Shown: positions 6,762 through 15,866 of the stretch, one piece after another
Numbering within the stretch: position 1 is the stretch's first letter
How the letters are laid out: every line of letters begins with the position of its first letter
DNA from: Streptomyces roseoverticillatus
Lineage (GTDB): Bacteria > Actinomycetota > Actinomycetes > Streptomycetales > Streptomycetaceae
Length of the DNA: 64,000 nt
Reading direction: 5' to 3'
NCBI RefSeq assembly: GCF_000719265.1
Contig: NZ_JOFL01000017.1
Span: 62,001-126,000 of the forward strand
The notes under the pieces: generated by a model
Seen by the model: only the letters and a program-made list of their open reading frames with translations
Database searches by the model: none
Told to the model about the DNA's origin: nothing
Position numbers and translations under genes: made by a program

Positions 6762-8001
6762 CGGGCCGCGCCACGCCGCGCCGAGAAAGCCGCTGCTCGC
6801 CCGGCTGCACATGCCGGCGGGCAAGGCCGTCGCCCTCGTGGCGATGCCGAGCGCCGTGCTCATGGGCATGGGGCTCACCCCGACGCTGGCCGCCGCCAAG
6901 CCCGCGCCCAAGAAGCTGTTCGACGGCGCCTGCGCCACGGCGCCGGACACGGTGGCGGAGAGCGGGAGCCCGGACGCGGGGAAGCCGGCCGACCCGAGCG
7001 GCAGGCCGAGCGAGAAGCCGAGCGGAAAGCCCGGCAGCGGCCCGAGCACGGCGCCGAGCGCGGGTGCCTCCGCGCCTGCCGAGAAGCAGAAGAAGCCCGA
7101 GAAGCCGGCGGCTCCTGAGAAGTCCGCTTCTCCGAAGCCCGCCGCACCGTCCGGCTCGCCGTCCCCGGCTCCCTCCCCTTCCCCCTCCGCGTCGAAGGCC
7201 GCCAACCCCCTCGACCCGCTGGGCCTCGGGGACAAGCTGCACGACATCCTGACCGGCGGCGGAAAGCCGGCTCCTCCGGCGGCTTCCCCCGGCCCGGCGT
7301 CCTCGGCGCCCGCGCCCAAGCCCTCGGCGGATCCCGGCAAGGCAGGGAAGGACCCGGCGGAGAAGCCCTCCGGGAAGGACGGGGACAAGGGCGCGGCCAA
7401 GGCCGGGGACGAGGGCAAGGACGCCCCGTCCGCGGGGCCGTCCACGTCGCCGAGCCCGGACCCCTCCGGCTCCACCTCGCCCTCGGCGGTGCCGGAAGCA
7501 GGGGACGGCTCGCTGCCGCCCTGCCCCAAAGGCACCGTCGTGGACGAGAACGAGCACCGCGCCTTCCCCAACCAGCCCTGGTACCTGGAGGCGAGCAAGC
7601 TCACCCTCACCGGGCTGACCTACGAGGGCGTAAAGAAGATCACCATGGTGAACGGGCAGAAGAAGGACGTCCTCAAGTTCACCGCCGACTCCCTGGCGAT
7701 CAAGGACCTGCACCAGATCGTCAACAGCCAGGGCAAGCAGTACCACGTGGCGGGCATCGGCACCGAGTCCACCGTCACCGGCGGGAAGATCACCATGTAC
7801 ACCGAGGAGCTGAAGGGCAACCTCCTCGGGATCATCCCGGCGACCCACTCGCCGGGCATCCCGCCGCCGCTGATACCCGGGCTGAAGCTGCCGATCCCGG
7901 TCTTCTACACCAACGTCAAGATCCGTCAGGCCGGGCAGTTCGGCGGCACGCTGCACATCCCGAACCTGCACCAGTACATGACCGACGGCACGTACCCGTA
8001 G
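6751..8001 (+). CDS. Exported protein with Pro/Ser/Lys-rich stalk and DUF6230-like head
   Basis: The start at GTG 6751 directly follows GGAGG (6741-6745) and overlaps the DUF6114 stop; it gives 416 residues. The layout is a basic N-terminus, a hydrophobic segment at about 24-45 (AVALVAMPSAVLMGMGLTP), a long low-complexity region of Pro, Ser, Lys and Ala (about 65-250) that looks like a wall-spanning stalk, then a C-terminal domain (about 255-416). That domain repeats features of the DUF6230 protein, such as LKFTADSLAIKDLHQI and LHIPNLHQYM compared with FTLPGLHMGI. Two cysteines (DGACAT, LPPCPK) bracket the stalk. I infer a surface-exposed partner of the DUF6230 protein. The similarity is by eye only. 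Confidence 0.8.
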   Translation: MPTDGPRHAAPRKPLLARLHMPAGKAVALVAMPSAVLMGMGLTPTLAAAKPAPKKLFDGACATAPDTVAESGSPDAGKPADPSGRPSEKPSGKPGSGPSTAPSAGASAPAEKQKKPEKPAAPEKSASPKPAAPSGSPSPAPSPSPSASKAANPLDPLGLGDKLHDILTGGGKPAPPAASPGPASSAPAPKPSADPGKAGKDPAEKPSGKDGDKGAAKAGDEGKDAPSAGPSTSPSPDPSGSTSPSAVPEAGDGSLPPCPKGTVVDENEHRAFPNQPWYLEASKLTLTGLTYEGVKKITMVNGQKKDVLKFTADSLAIKDLHQIVNSQGKQYHVAGIGTESTVTGGKITMYTEELKGNLLGIIPATHSPGIPPPLIPGLKLPIPVFYTNVKIRQAGQFGGTLHIPNLHQYMTDGTYP

Positions 8002-8018
8002 AGCCGGCACACGCAGAC

Positions 8019-8064
8019 ACGGCCGTGGCCGCCGCCCCCGCGAGGGGACGGCGGCCACGGCCGT
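8019..8064. terminator. Bidirectional terminator hairpin
   Basis: A perfect 16-bp stem pairs ACGGCCGTGGCCGCCG (8019-8034) with its complement at 8049-8064 around a 14-nt loop. It lies between the stop of the exported stalk protein (8001) and the pyk stop (8081), which converge, so it can end both transcripts. Confidence 0.8.
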
Positions 8065-8080
8065 CGGGGAAGCGGGGAAC

Positions 8081-9508
8081 CTAGCGGCTCTCGCCGCCCA
8101 GGTGGTGCACCCGCACCATGTTCGTCGTGCCGGGGACGCCGGGCGGGGAACCCGCCGTGATGATCATGGTGTCGCCGTCGTTGTAGCGCTTGAGCTTCAG
8201 CAGCTCCGCGTCGACCAGGTCGACCATCGCGTCCGTGTTCTCCACGTGCGGGACGACGAACGTCTCGACGCCCCAGCTCAGCGTGAGCTGGTTGCAGGTG
8301 GAGGCGTCCGTGGTGAAGGCCAGGATCGGCTGCTTCGCGCGGTAGCGGGACAGGCGGCGGGCCGTGTCACCGGACTTGGTGAAGGCGACCAGCGACTTCG
8401 CATCGAGGAAGTCGGCGATCTCGCAGGCGGCGCGGGCGACCGAGCCGCCCTGGGTGCGCGGCTTCTTGCCCGGGACCAGCGGCTGCAGGCCCTTGGAGAG
8501 CAGCTCCTCCTCGGCCGCCTCGACGATGCGGGACATCGTCTTGACGGTCTCGATCGGGTACGCGCCGACGCTGGACTCGGCGGAGAGCATGACCGCGTCG
8601 GCGCCGTCGAGGATGGCGTTGGCGACGTCGGAGGCCTCGGCGCGGGTCGGCCGCGAGTTGGTGATCATCGATTCCATCATCTGGGTCGCGACGATCACCG
8701 GCTTGGCGTTGCGGCGGCACATCTCGATGAGGCGCTTCTGCACCATCGGGACCTTCTCCAGCGGGTACTCCACCGCCAGGTCGCCACGGGCCACCATCAC
8801 GCCGTCGAACGCCATGACGACGTCCTGCATGTTGGCGACGGCCTGCGGCTTCTCGACCTTGGCGATGACCGGGACCCGGCGGCCGACCTCGTCCATGACG
8901 CGGTGGACGTCGAGGACGTCCTTGGCGTCGCGGACGAAGGACAGGGCGACCATGTCGCAGCCCATGGCGAGGGCGAACTTCAGGTCCTCGACGTCCTTCT
9001 CGGACAGCGCCGGGACGTTCACCGCCGCGCCGGGCAGGTTGATGCCCTTGTGGTCGGAGATGACGCCGCCCTCGATGACGATGGTCCGCACGCGCGGGCC
9101 CTCGACCTCGGTGACGCGCAGCTCGACGTTGCCGTCGTTGATCAGGACCTGGTCGCCCTTGGAGACGTCGCCGGGCAGGCCCTTGTAGGTCGTGCCGCAG
9201 ATCGTCTTGTCGCCGGGGACGTCCTCGGTGGTGATGGTGAACTCGTCACCGCGCACCAGCTCCACCGGGCCGTCCGCGAAGGTCTCCAGACGGATCTTCG
9301 GGCCCTGCAGGTCGGCGAGGACGCCGACCGCCCGGCCGGTCTCCGCGGCGGCCTTGCGGAGACGGTGGTACCGCTCCTCGTGCTCCGCGTGGGTCCCGTG
9401 GCTCATGTTGAAGCGGGCCACGTTCATGCCGGCCTCGATCAGCGTCTTCAGCTGCTCGAAGGAGTCGACGGCGGGGCCCAGGGTGCAGACGATTTTGGAA
9501 CGGCGCAT
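8081..9508 (-). CDS. pyk: Pyruvate kinase
   Basis: This 475-residue glycolytic enzyme converts phosphoenolpyruvate and ADP to pyruvate and ATP. The N-terminus MRRSKIVCTLGPA and the motifs GMNVARFNMSHG, DLQGPKIRLE, VARGDLAVEYPLEKVP and ASDVANAILDGADAVMLSAE are all intact. The active-site lysine is in VIAKVEKPQAV. It is the last gene of the pta-ackA-pyk run on the minus strand, 72 bp after ackA, so ATP-forming steps around pyruvate and acetyl-phosphate are grouped. Streptomyces usually have two pyruvate kinases; from its position this corresponds to the Pyk2 type. Confidence 0.97.
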   Translation of the reverse strand: MRRSKIVCTLGPAVDSFEQLKTLIEAGMNVARFNMSHGTHAEHEERYHRLRKAAAETGRAVGVLADLQGPKIRLETFADGPVELVRGDEFTITTEDVPGDKTICGTTYKGLPGDVSKGDQVLINDGNVELRVTEVEGPRVRTIVIEGGVISDHKGINLPGAAVNVPALSEKDVEDLKFALAMGCDMVALSFVRDAKDVLDVHRVMDEVGRRVPVIAKVEKPQAVANMQDVVMAFDGVMVARGDLAVEYPLEKVPMVQKRLIEMCRRNAKPVIVATQMMESMITNSRPTRAEASDVANAILDGADAVMLSAESSVGAYPIETVKTMSRIVEAAEEELLSKGLQPLVPGKKPRTQGGSVARAACEIADFLDAKSLVAFTKSGDTARRLSRYRAKQPILAFTTDASTCNQLTLSWGVETFVVPHVENTDAMVDLVDAELLKLKRYNDGDTMIITAGSPPGVPGTTNMVRVHHLGGESR

Positions 9509-9580
9509 GGGGCAGATCCTATCGGTTTGTTTCGGAGCGGAATATTCGAGCTGTGGGAACGACCTAGTAACGGCCGACGA

Positions 9581-10792
9581 TCAAGCGCTGACCAGGTCGT
9601 ACGTCTGGGTGGCGATCTCCAGCTCCTCGTCGGTGGGCACGACGGCGACCGCGACCCGGGCGTACTCGGGGGAGATCAGGCGCGGCTCGCCGGAGCGCAC
9701 GGCGTTCAGGCCGGCGTCCACGGCCAGGCCGAGCTCCGCAAGGCCCGCCACGGCGGCCTCGCGGACCGGGGCCGCGTTCTCGCCGACGCCGGCGGTGAAG
9801 GCCACGGCGTCGACCTTGCCGAGGACGGCGTAGTAGGCGCCTATGTACTTCTTCAGCCGGTGCACGTAGATGTCGAACGCGAGCTTCGCCTGCTCGTCGC
9901 CCTCGTCGATGCGGCGGCGGATCTCGCGCATGTCGTTGTCGCCGCACAGGCCGATCAGGCCGCTCTTCTTGTTGAGCAGCGCGTCGATCTCGTCGGTGGA
10001 CATCCCGGCGTTGCGGGACAGGTGGAGCAGGACCGCCGGGTCCAGGTCACCGGAGCGGGTGCCCATGACCAGCCCCTCCAGCGGGGTCAGGCCCATGGAG
10101 GTGTCGACGCACCGGCCGCGCTCGACCGCGGAGGCCGAGGCGCCGTTGCCCAGGTGCAGCACGATCACGTTGACCTCGGACGGGTCCTTGCCGAGCAGCT
10201 TCGCGGTCTCGCGCGAGACGTAGGCGTGCGAGGTGCCGTGGAAGCCGTAGCGGCGCACCATGTGGGCGTCGGCCGTGGCCGTGTCGATGGCGTAGCGGGC
10301 CGCGGCCTCCGGCATCGTGGTGTGGAAGGCGGTGTCGAAGACGGCGACCTGCGGCAGGTCGGGGCGGAGCGCCTGCGCGGTGCGGATGCCGGTGATGTTG
10401 GCCGGGTTGTGCAGCGGGGCGACCGGCACGAGCCGCTCGATCTCGGCGAGCACCTCGTCGGTGATCACGGTGGGGGCGGTGAACTTCTGGCCGCCGTGCA
10501 CCACCCGGTGGCCGATCGCGGCGAGCTCCGGCGAGTCGAGGCCCAGCCCGTCCGCGGCCAGCTCCGCGGCGACCGCCTGCAGCGCGGCCTCGTGGTCGGC
10601 GATCGGCGCCTCCGTCTCGCGCTTGTCGCCGCCCGTGGCGAGCGGGGAGTGCACGAGGCGGGAGGTCTCCTCGCCGATGCGCTCGACCAGGCCCGCGGCC
10701 AGCCGGGCGCCGTCGGCCATGTCGAGCAGCTGGTACTTGACCGAGGAGGAGCCGGAGTTGAGGACGAGGACTCGGGTGGGGTTGGCAGTCAT
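9581..10792 (-). CDS. ackA: Acetate kinase
   Basis: This 403-residue enzyme of the ASKHA fold interconverts acetyl-phosphate plus ADP with acetate plus ATP. The motifs VLVLNSGSSSVKYQLLD, GHRVVHGG, FDTAFHTTMPE, GTSHAYVSRE, GTRSGDLDPA and FTAGVGENA are all present. The ATG start at 10792 has GGAAAG upstream. It lies 98 bp downstream of pta; that gap contains a 13-bp stem-loop (10848-10880) that may adjust the ackA:pta expression ratio. Confidence 0.97.
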   Translation of the reverse strand: MTANPTRVLVLNSGSSSVKYQLLDMADGARLAAGLVERIGEETSRLVHSPLATGGDKRETEAPIADHEAALQAVAAELAADGLGLDSPELAAIGHRVVHGGQKFTAPTVITDEVLAEIERLVPVAPLHNPANITGIRTAQALRPDLPQVAVFDTAFHTTMPEAAARYAIDTATADAHMVRRYGFHGTSHAYVSRETAKLLGKDPSEVNVIVLHLGNGASASAVERGRCVDTSMGLTPLEGLVMGTRSGDLDPAVLLHLSRNAGMSTDEIDALLNKKSGLIGLCGDNDMREIRRRIDEGDEQAKLAFDIYVHRLKKYIGAYYAVLGKVDAVAFTAGVGENAAPVREAAVAGLAELGLAVDAGLNAVRSGEPRLISPEYARVAVAVVPTDEELEIATQTYDLVSA

Positions 10793-10847
10793 GAACGCTT
10801 TCCGGTGTGTGGGGGTCTCGACGTCGGGGGTGGGGGGCGGTGGGCCG

Positions 10848-10880
10848 GCCGTACGGGACCGGGCGGTGGTCCCGTACGGC
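10848..10880 (-). promoter_or_regulatory. Intercistronic stem-loop between pta and ackA
   Basis: A perfect 13-bp stem, GCCGTACGGGACC (10848-10860) with its complement at 10868-10880, encloses a 7-nt loop. It starts 10 bp after the pta stop. There is no U-tract, so it may be an mRNA-stability or partial-termination element rather than a full terminator. Confidence 0.55.
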
Positions 10881-10890
10881 CGTACGGGCG

Positions 10891-12999
10891 TCAGACGGCG
10901 GGCACGTCCGGCGCGGTTCCGTCGCGGCGCTCGCCCTGGGCCTGGATCGCGGAGATCGCGACCGTGGTCACGATGTCCTGCACCAGGGCGCCGCGGGAGA
11001 GGTCGTTGACGGGCTTGCGCAGGCCCTGCAGGACCGGGCCGACGGCCACGGCGCCGGCCGAGCGCTGGACGGCCTTGTAGGTGTTGTTGCCGGTGTTGAG
11101 GTCGGGGAAGATCAGCACGGTGGCCTTGCCCGCCACCTCCGAGCCGGGCAGCTTGGTCTTGGCGACCGCGGCGTCCACGGCGGCGTCGTACTGGATCGGG
11201 CCCTCGACCTTGAGGTCGGGGCGGCGCTCACGGACGATCTCGGTGGCCTTGCGGACCTTGTCGACGTCCGCGCCGGAGCCGGAGGTGCCGGTGGAGTACG
11301 ACAGCATCGCGATCCGCGGCTCCACGCCGAACTGCGCGGCGGTCGTGGCGGACTGGATGGCGATGTCCGCGAGCTGCTCGGCGTTCGGGTCGGGGTTGAC
11401 CGCGCAGTCGCCGTAGACCAGCACCCGGTCGGCCAGGCACATGAAGAAGACGGACGAGACGATCTGGGCGCCCGGCGCCGTCTTGATGATCTCGAAGGCG
11501 GGGCGGATGGTGGCGGCGGTGGAGTGCACCGCGCCGGACACCATGCCGTCGGCCAGGCCCTCCTGGACCATCAGCGTGCCGAAGTAGGAGACGTCGGTGA
11601 CCACGTCGTGCGCGAGCTCGACGGTCATGCCCTTGTGGGCGCGGGCCTTGGCGTAGATCTCGGCGAAGCGCTCGCGCAGCGGGGAGGTCTGCGGGTCGAT
11701 GATCTGCGCCGCGGCCAGGTCGATGCCCAGCTCGCCGGCGCGCTTGCGGATCGCGCCCTCCTCGCCGAGCAGCGTGAGGTCGCAGATGTCGCGGCGCAGC
11801 ACCACGTCGGCGGCGCGCAGCACGCGCTCCTCGGTGCCCTCGGGCAGGACGATGCGGCGGCGGGCCGAGCGGGAGCGCTCGATCAGCTCGTGCTCGAACA
11901 TCATCGGGGTGACGCGGCTGGAGCGGGCCACGGCGATGCGGTTGGTGAGCTCGGCGGTGTCGACGTGCCGCTCGAACAGGCCGAGGGCGGTCTCCGCCTT
12001 GCGCGGCGAGAACGCGTCCAGCTTGCCCTCGACCGCGAACAGCTCGGCCGCGGTCGGGAAGGAGCCGCCCGGCACCGAGACGACCGGGGTGCCCGGGGCC
12101 AGCCGGTCCGCGAGGGCCAGGATGTCCGGGCCCGGCTTCTCGTCCAGGGTCAGCAGCACGCCGGCTATCGGCGGGGCGCCGGCGCTGTGCGCGGCGAGGG
12201 CGCCGACGATCAGGTCCACGCGGTCGCCCGGGGTCACGACCAGGCAGCCCTCGGTCAGGGCGGGCAGGAAGGCCGGCAGCATGGCACCGCCGAAGACGAA
12301 GTCCTTGGCGTCGCGGGCGAGCCCGGCGTCGTCGCCGAGCAGCACCTCGGCGCCCAGCTTGCGGACGATCTGCGCCACGGTCGGCGCGGAGAGCCCGGCC
12401 TCCTCGGGGAGCGTGTAGCAGGGGACGGGAAGGCTCGCCGAGAGGCGCTCGCCGACGGCCTCGCGGTCGGCGGGGGCCACCCGGTTCACGACCAGGGCGA
12501 CGACGTCGCAGCCCAGGGCCTCGTAGGCGCGGTAGGCGTTGCGGGCCTCGGCCCGTACGGACTCGGCCGTCTGGTCCTGACCGCCGACGACCGTGATCAC
12601 CGAGGCGCCGAACTCGTTGGCGAGGCGGGCGTTGAGGGCCAGCTCGTCGGGGAGCGTCGAGCCGACGTAGTCGGTGCCGAGCACCAGCACGTACTCGTAA
12701 TCGCGGGCGACCGCGTGGAAGCGCTCGACCAGCCGCGAGACCAGCTCGTCCGTGCCGCGCTCGGCCTGCAGCGCGGAGGCCTCGCCGTAGCTCATGCCGT
12801 ACACCGACTCGGCGGACTGGCCGAGCCGGTAGCGGGACCGCAGCAGGTCGAAGAGGCGGTCGGGTCCGTCGCCGTGCACGAGCGGGCGGAAGACGCCCAC
12901 CCGGTCCACCTGCCGGGTGAGGAGCTCCATGACTCCCAGCTCGATGACCTGGCGGCCGTCGCCCCGGTCGGTACCGGTCACGTACACGCTGCGCGTCAC
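10891..12999 (-). CDS. pta: Phosphate acetyltransferase
   Basis: This 702-residue enzyme makes acetyl-phosphate from acetyl-CoA and supplies acetate kinase. It is the long two-domain form. The N-terminal P-loop-like/DRTGG region (about 1-360) begins SVYVTGTDRGDGRQ, with a degenerate nucleotide loop. The C-terminal catalytic PTA domain (about 375-700) has VLPEGTEERVLRAADV, YGDCAVNPDPNAEQLADIA, MLSYSTGTSGSG and FPDLNTGNNTYKAVQRS. The GTG start at 12999 follows AAGGAGAG. It is first in the pta-ackA-pyk run and divergent from pfkA. Confidence 0.96.
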   Translation of the reverse strand: MTRSVYVTGTDRGDGRQVIELGVMELLTRQVDRVGVFRPLVHGDGPDRLFDLLRSRYRLGQSAESVYGMSYGEASALQAERGTDELVSRLVERFHAVARDYEYVLVLGTDYVGSTLPDELALNARLANEFGASVITVVGGQDQTAESVRAEARNAYRAYEALGCDVVALVVNRVAPADREAVGERLSASLPVPCYTLPEEAGLSAPTVAQIVRKLGAEVLLGDDAGLARDAKDFVFGGAMLPAFLPALTEGCLVVTPGDRVDLIVGALAAHSAGAPPIAGVLLTLDEKPGPDILALADRLAPGTPVVSVPGGSFPTAAELFAVEGKLDAFSPRKAETALGLFERHVDTAELTNRIAVARSSRVTPMMFEHELIERSRSARRRIVLPEGTEERVLRAADVVLRRDICDLTLLGEEGAIRKRAGELGIDLAAAQIIDPQTSPLRERFAEIYAKARAHKGMTVELAHDVVTDVSYFGTLMVQEGLADGMVSGAVHSTAATIRPAFEIIKTAPGAQIVSSVFFMCLADRVLVYGDCAVNPDPNAEQLADIAIQSATTAAQFGVEPRIAMLSYSTGTSGSGADVDKVRKATEIVRERRPDLKVEGPIQYDAAVDAAVAKTKLPGSEVAGKATVLIFPDLNTGNNTYKAVQRSAGAVAVGPVLQGLRKPVNDLSRGALVQDIVTTVAISAIQAQGERRDGTAPDVPAV

Positions 13000-13080
13000 G
13001 CGTGCTCTCCTTGCTCCATCGCCGTGTTCTTCGGTGTGCTCCGGCGTGTTCCACGCCGTGTTCTACGCCTTAAAAATTAC

Positions 13081-13131
13081 CCGTTATGGTGGGCTTGACC
13101 TCTTGACAATACCTGCGCCCCTGGATAAGGC
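13081..13131. promoter_or_regulatory. Overlapping divergent promoters for pta and pfkA
   Basis: On the plus strand TTGACA (13103-13108) is followed after 17 bp by TAAGGC (13126-13131). On the minus strand TTGTCA (13109-13104) is followed after 17 bp by TAACGG (13086-13081). The two -35 boxes overlap almost completely, so polymerase could occupy only one direction at a time. The region around 13070-13090 is unusually AT-rich. This fits the 296-bp gap between pta and pfkA, but the -10 boxes are imperfect. Confidence 0.4.
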
Positions 13132-13295
13132 GCGCGTCAGCAGGCGGGAGCGCACCGCAGGGGCGGAGGTCGGGGCCCGGCGCCACCCAGGGGTGTGCCG
13201 GTACCCATCGGGCCGTGAAACAATCGGCCCGGCTCACATGTACCATCCCCTTACCCTCGGTAGGGGGGACCCCAGAGCAGGAGACACAGCACGCG

Positions 13296-14321
13296 ATGCG
13301 CATCGGAGTTCTCACCGCAGGCGGCGACTGCCCCGGCCTGAACGCTGTCATCCGCTCGGTGGTGCACCGCGCGGTCGTCGGCCACGGCGACGAGGTCATC
13401 GGCTTCGAAGACGGCTTCAAGGGCCTGCTCGACGGCCGGCACCGCAAGCTCGACCTGGAGGCGGTCAGCGGCATCCTGGCCCGCGGCGGCACCATCCTCG
13501 GCTCCTCCCGCCTGGAGCGCGCCCGCCTCCGCGAGGCCTGCGAGAGCTCCAAGGAGCTCGCCCGCGAGTACGGCATCGACGTGCTCATCCCGATCGGCGG
13601 CGAGGGCACGCTGACCGCGGCCCGGATGCTGTCGGACGCGGGCCTGCCCGTCGTCGGCGTCCCCAAGACCATCGACAACGACATCTCCTCCACGGACCGC
13701 ACCTTCGGCTTCGACACCGCCGTCGGCGTCGCGACGGAGGCCATCGACCGGCTGAAGACCACCGCCGAGTCCCACCAGCGGGTGATGGTCGTCGAGGTCA
13801 TGGGCCGGCACGCCGGCTGGATCGCCCTGGAGTCCGGCATGGCCGGCGGCGCCCACGGCATCTGCCTCCCCGAGCGCTCCTTCGAGGTCGACGACCTCGT
13901 GAAGATGGTCGAGGAGCGCTTCGCCCGCGGCAAGAAGTTCGCCGTCATCTGCGTCGCCGAGGGCGCCCACCCCGCCGAGGGGTCGATGGAGTACGCCAAG
14001 GGCGCCATAGACCAGTTCGGCCACGAGCGCTTCGCCGGCATCGGCACCAAGCTCGCCACCGAGCTGGAGCGGCGCCTGGGCAAGGAGGCCCGCCCGGTCA
14101 TCCTCGGCCACGTCCAGCGCGGCGGCACGCCCACCGCGTACGACCGCGTCCTCGCCACCCGCTTCGGCTGGCACGCGGTCGAGGCCGCCCACCGCGGCGA
14201 CTTCGGCAAGATGACCGCGCTGAAGGGCACGGACATCAAGATGGTGCCGATCGCCGACGCGGTCACGGAGCTCAAGCGGGTGCCGGAGAGCCGGATGGAC
14301 GAGGCGGAGTCGGTCTTCTAG
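13296..14321 (+). CDS. pfkA: 6-phosphofructokinase (ATP-dependent)
   Basis: This 341-residue enzyme phosphorylates fructose-6-phosphate to the 1,6-bisphosphate, the committed step of glycolysis. The start ATG 13296 gives the family motif at once (MRIGVLTAGGDCPGLN). Other motifs are PKTIDNDI, MGRHAGWIAL and VQRGGTPTAYDR. The position that separates ATP from pyrophosphate users is Gly in IGGEGTL, as in ATP-dependent enzymes. It is divergent from pta. The open frame upstream of 13296 is not supported because the conserved N-terminus begins at this ATG. Confidence 0.96.
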   Translation: MRIGVLTAGGDCPGLNAVIRSVVHRAVVGHGDEVIGFEDGFKGLLDGRHRKLDLEAVSGILARGGTILGSSRLERARLREACESSKELAREYGIDVLIPIGGEGTLTAARMLSDAGLPVVGVPKTIDNDISSTDRTFGFDTAVGVATEAIDRLKTTAESHQRVMVVEVMGRHAGWIALESGMAGGAHGICLPERSFEVDDLVKMVEERFARGKKFAVICVAEGAHPAEGSMEYAKGAIDQFGHERFAGIGTKLATELERRLGKEARPVILGHVQRGGTPTAYDRVLATRFGWHAVEAAHRGDFGKMTALKGTDIKMVPIADAVTELKRVPESRMDEAESVF

Positions 14322-14349
14322 GCCCTGGCTTTTCTCTTACGAGGCTTAC

Positions 14350-14383
14350 GAGGCCCCCGCCGACTGTGGTCGGCGGGGGCCTC
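14350..14383 (+). terminator. Terminator after pfkA
   Basis: A perfect 15-bp stem, GAGGCCCCCGCCGAC (14350-14364) with its complement at 14369-14383, has a TGTG loop and lies 28 bp after the pfkA stop. No U-tract follows, which is usual for Streptomyces. Confidence 0.8.
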
Positions 14384-14513
14384 GCCGTGTCCGCCGGGGT
14401 GGCTGGTGCCGCGCCGGGCGGGGCGCGTGGCTGCCGGAGCCGGCATGGCGGCACCACCGGTCTGCGGCTTCGCCCGGTGAAGGCCTCACGGGCACTCCCT
14501 CACGGGCACTCCC

Positions 14514-15392
14514 TCACGCGCTTTTCCGCAGCAGCTCCACGATGCCCGTGACGTCCTCGTGGCCGTGGCCCCCGGCCACCCGGCGGGCCATCAGCGACTG
14601 CAGCGGGGCGATCAGCTCCGGGCTGAGGCCCTGGTCCTCCGCGGCCTGCAGGAGGTTGCCGAAGGCGGCGGACTGCATCGCCAGGTTGGACACCACGCCG
14701 TCCGCGTACTCGCGGGACCCGATCTGCCGGGCGTAGTGCGGGATGCCCGCCGCCATCGCCCCGATCCAGGCGCTCAGCATCGGCGCGAACTCCTCCGCCG
14801 GCACCTCCTCCGTGCCCACCAGCGCCAGCGCGTGGAAGACGCCCGCGAACATCCCGTACATCGCGCTCAGCAACGCGATGTCGAGCAGCGCCGCCAGCCC
14901 CGGGTCGGCGCCGGCGAAGTGCGCCGCGCCCAGGCGCTCCAGCACCGGCCGGTGCGCGTCGAACGCCTCCCTCGGCCCGCTGTAGAGGACGAACGCCTGC
15001 TCCGTGCCGATGCCCGGGGGCACGGCCATGATGCCGCCGTCCAGATACGTGATCCCGTGCCCGGCCGCCCACGCGGCCGTCTCGCGGGCCTGCGCCGGCG
15101 TGCCGTTGGTGAGGTTGACCAGGGTGCGGCCCTTCAGCCGGCCGGCCACGGGGGCCAGGACCTCGCGCACGGAGGCGTGGTCGAGCAGGCACACGACCAC
15201 CAGCTCGCTCGCCTCCACCGCCTCCGCGACGCCGCCGGCACGCACCGCGCCGAGGGGGATCAGGGCGTCGGCCCGGGAGGGGGTGCGGTTCCATACGGTG
15301 GTCCGGTGGCCGGCGGTCAGGAACGCGGTGGCCAGTGCCGAGCCCATGGCACCCAGACCGAGAACGGCGACGGGGGAGGGGGTGCTGTTCAT
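14514..15392 (-). CDS. NADPH-dependent imine reductase / beta-hydroxyacid-dehydrogenase-like protein
   Basis: This 292-residue enzyme starts at ATG 15392 after GGAGCACGT; the frame continues upstream without a ribosome site. The N-terminal Rossmann domain opens with VAVLGLGAMGSALATAFLTA. It then has VWNRTPSRADAL, where the Asn-Arg-Thr after the second strand favours NADPH over NADH. The C-terminal helical domain (about 165-290) includes AYDxxLL-like LLDIALLSAMYGMFAG and DQGLSPELIAPLQSLM. These features fit the imine reductase/reductive aminase branch, which shares the fold with 3-hydroxyisobutyrate dehydrogenase. The true substrate cannot be told. It is convergent with pfkA. Confidence 0.8.
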   Translation of the reverse strand: MNSTPSPVAVLGLGAMGSALATAFLTAGHRTTVWNRTPSRADALIPLGAVRAGGVAEAVEASELVVVCLLDHASVREVLAPVAGRLKGRTLVNLTNGTPAQARETAAWAAGHGITYLDGGIMAVPPGIGTEQAFVLYSGPREAFDAHRPVLERLGAAHFAGADPGLAALLDIALLSAMYGMFAGVFHALALVGTEEVPAEEFAPMLSAWIGAMAAGIPHYARQIGSREYADGVVSNLAMQSAAFGNLLQAAEDQGLSPELIAPLQSLMARRVAGGHGHEDVTGIVELLRKSA

Positions 15393-15866
15393 ACGTGCTC
15401 CAGATGTGCAGTGATCGTCTTCTCGGGTCCGGCGCGCCCTGATCAGACTGCGGGACGGACGCCGGCGCCTCAAGAACGCACAAAAAAGTGGCTACTTACC
15501 CGGAGGTGAGTGCCCCCGTTGCGCACCGAGGACGGCTGATCGTCCGGCTCGCGCATCCGCGCGGCCGCCGCGGCCCGGACACTGTTGTCCGCCGCCGGCG
15601 TACCCCCGAAACTTTTGGGCCACATTGCAGACCCGGGCCTGCTGAAAACGGAACCTGCCCCCGGGCCGTGACCCCAGGGGCGTGAGCTGTGCGGCGCGCA
15701 ACTCCCGTGGTGCACATGGTGGTTGCTGTCGACGCCAATAATGGCTGGCCGATTCGCCCCTGCAGGGGTCGACGCGTCACGCGTGGTCTCCCTAGCTTGC
15801 TGGTGGCCGGATCGCACCGTGAGGGTCCGGCAACGGAAGTTCACGGCAGTCACCTCAAGGGGGACC
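15393..15866. other. 474-bp intergenic region with no gene recognised
   Basis: This gap separates the imine-reductase-like gene (minus) from the exported protein at 15867 (plus), so it should contain two divergent promoters. I see no open frame with a ribosome site, no strong inverted repeat and no RNA gene. Weak GC-rich dyads lie around 15650-15690. Confidence 0.5.

Noticed and set aside
8102..13098. Very long open frames on the plus strand opposite pyk, ackA and pta (up to 992 codons)
   Set aside because: They are antisense shadows of extremely GC-biased genes. Their products are His/Asp/Arg/Gly-rich without domains, while the minus-strand proteins are textbook enzymes.
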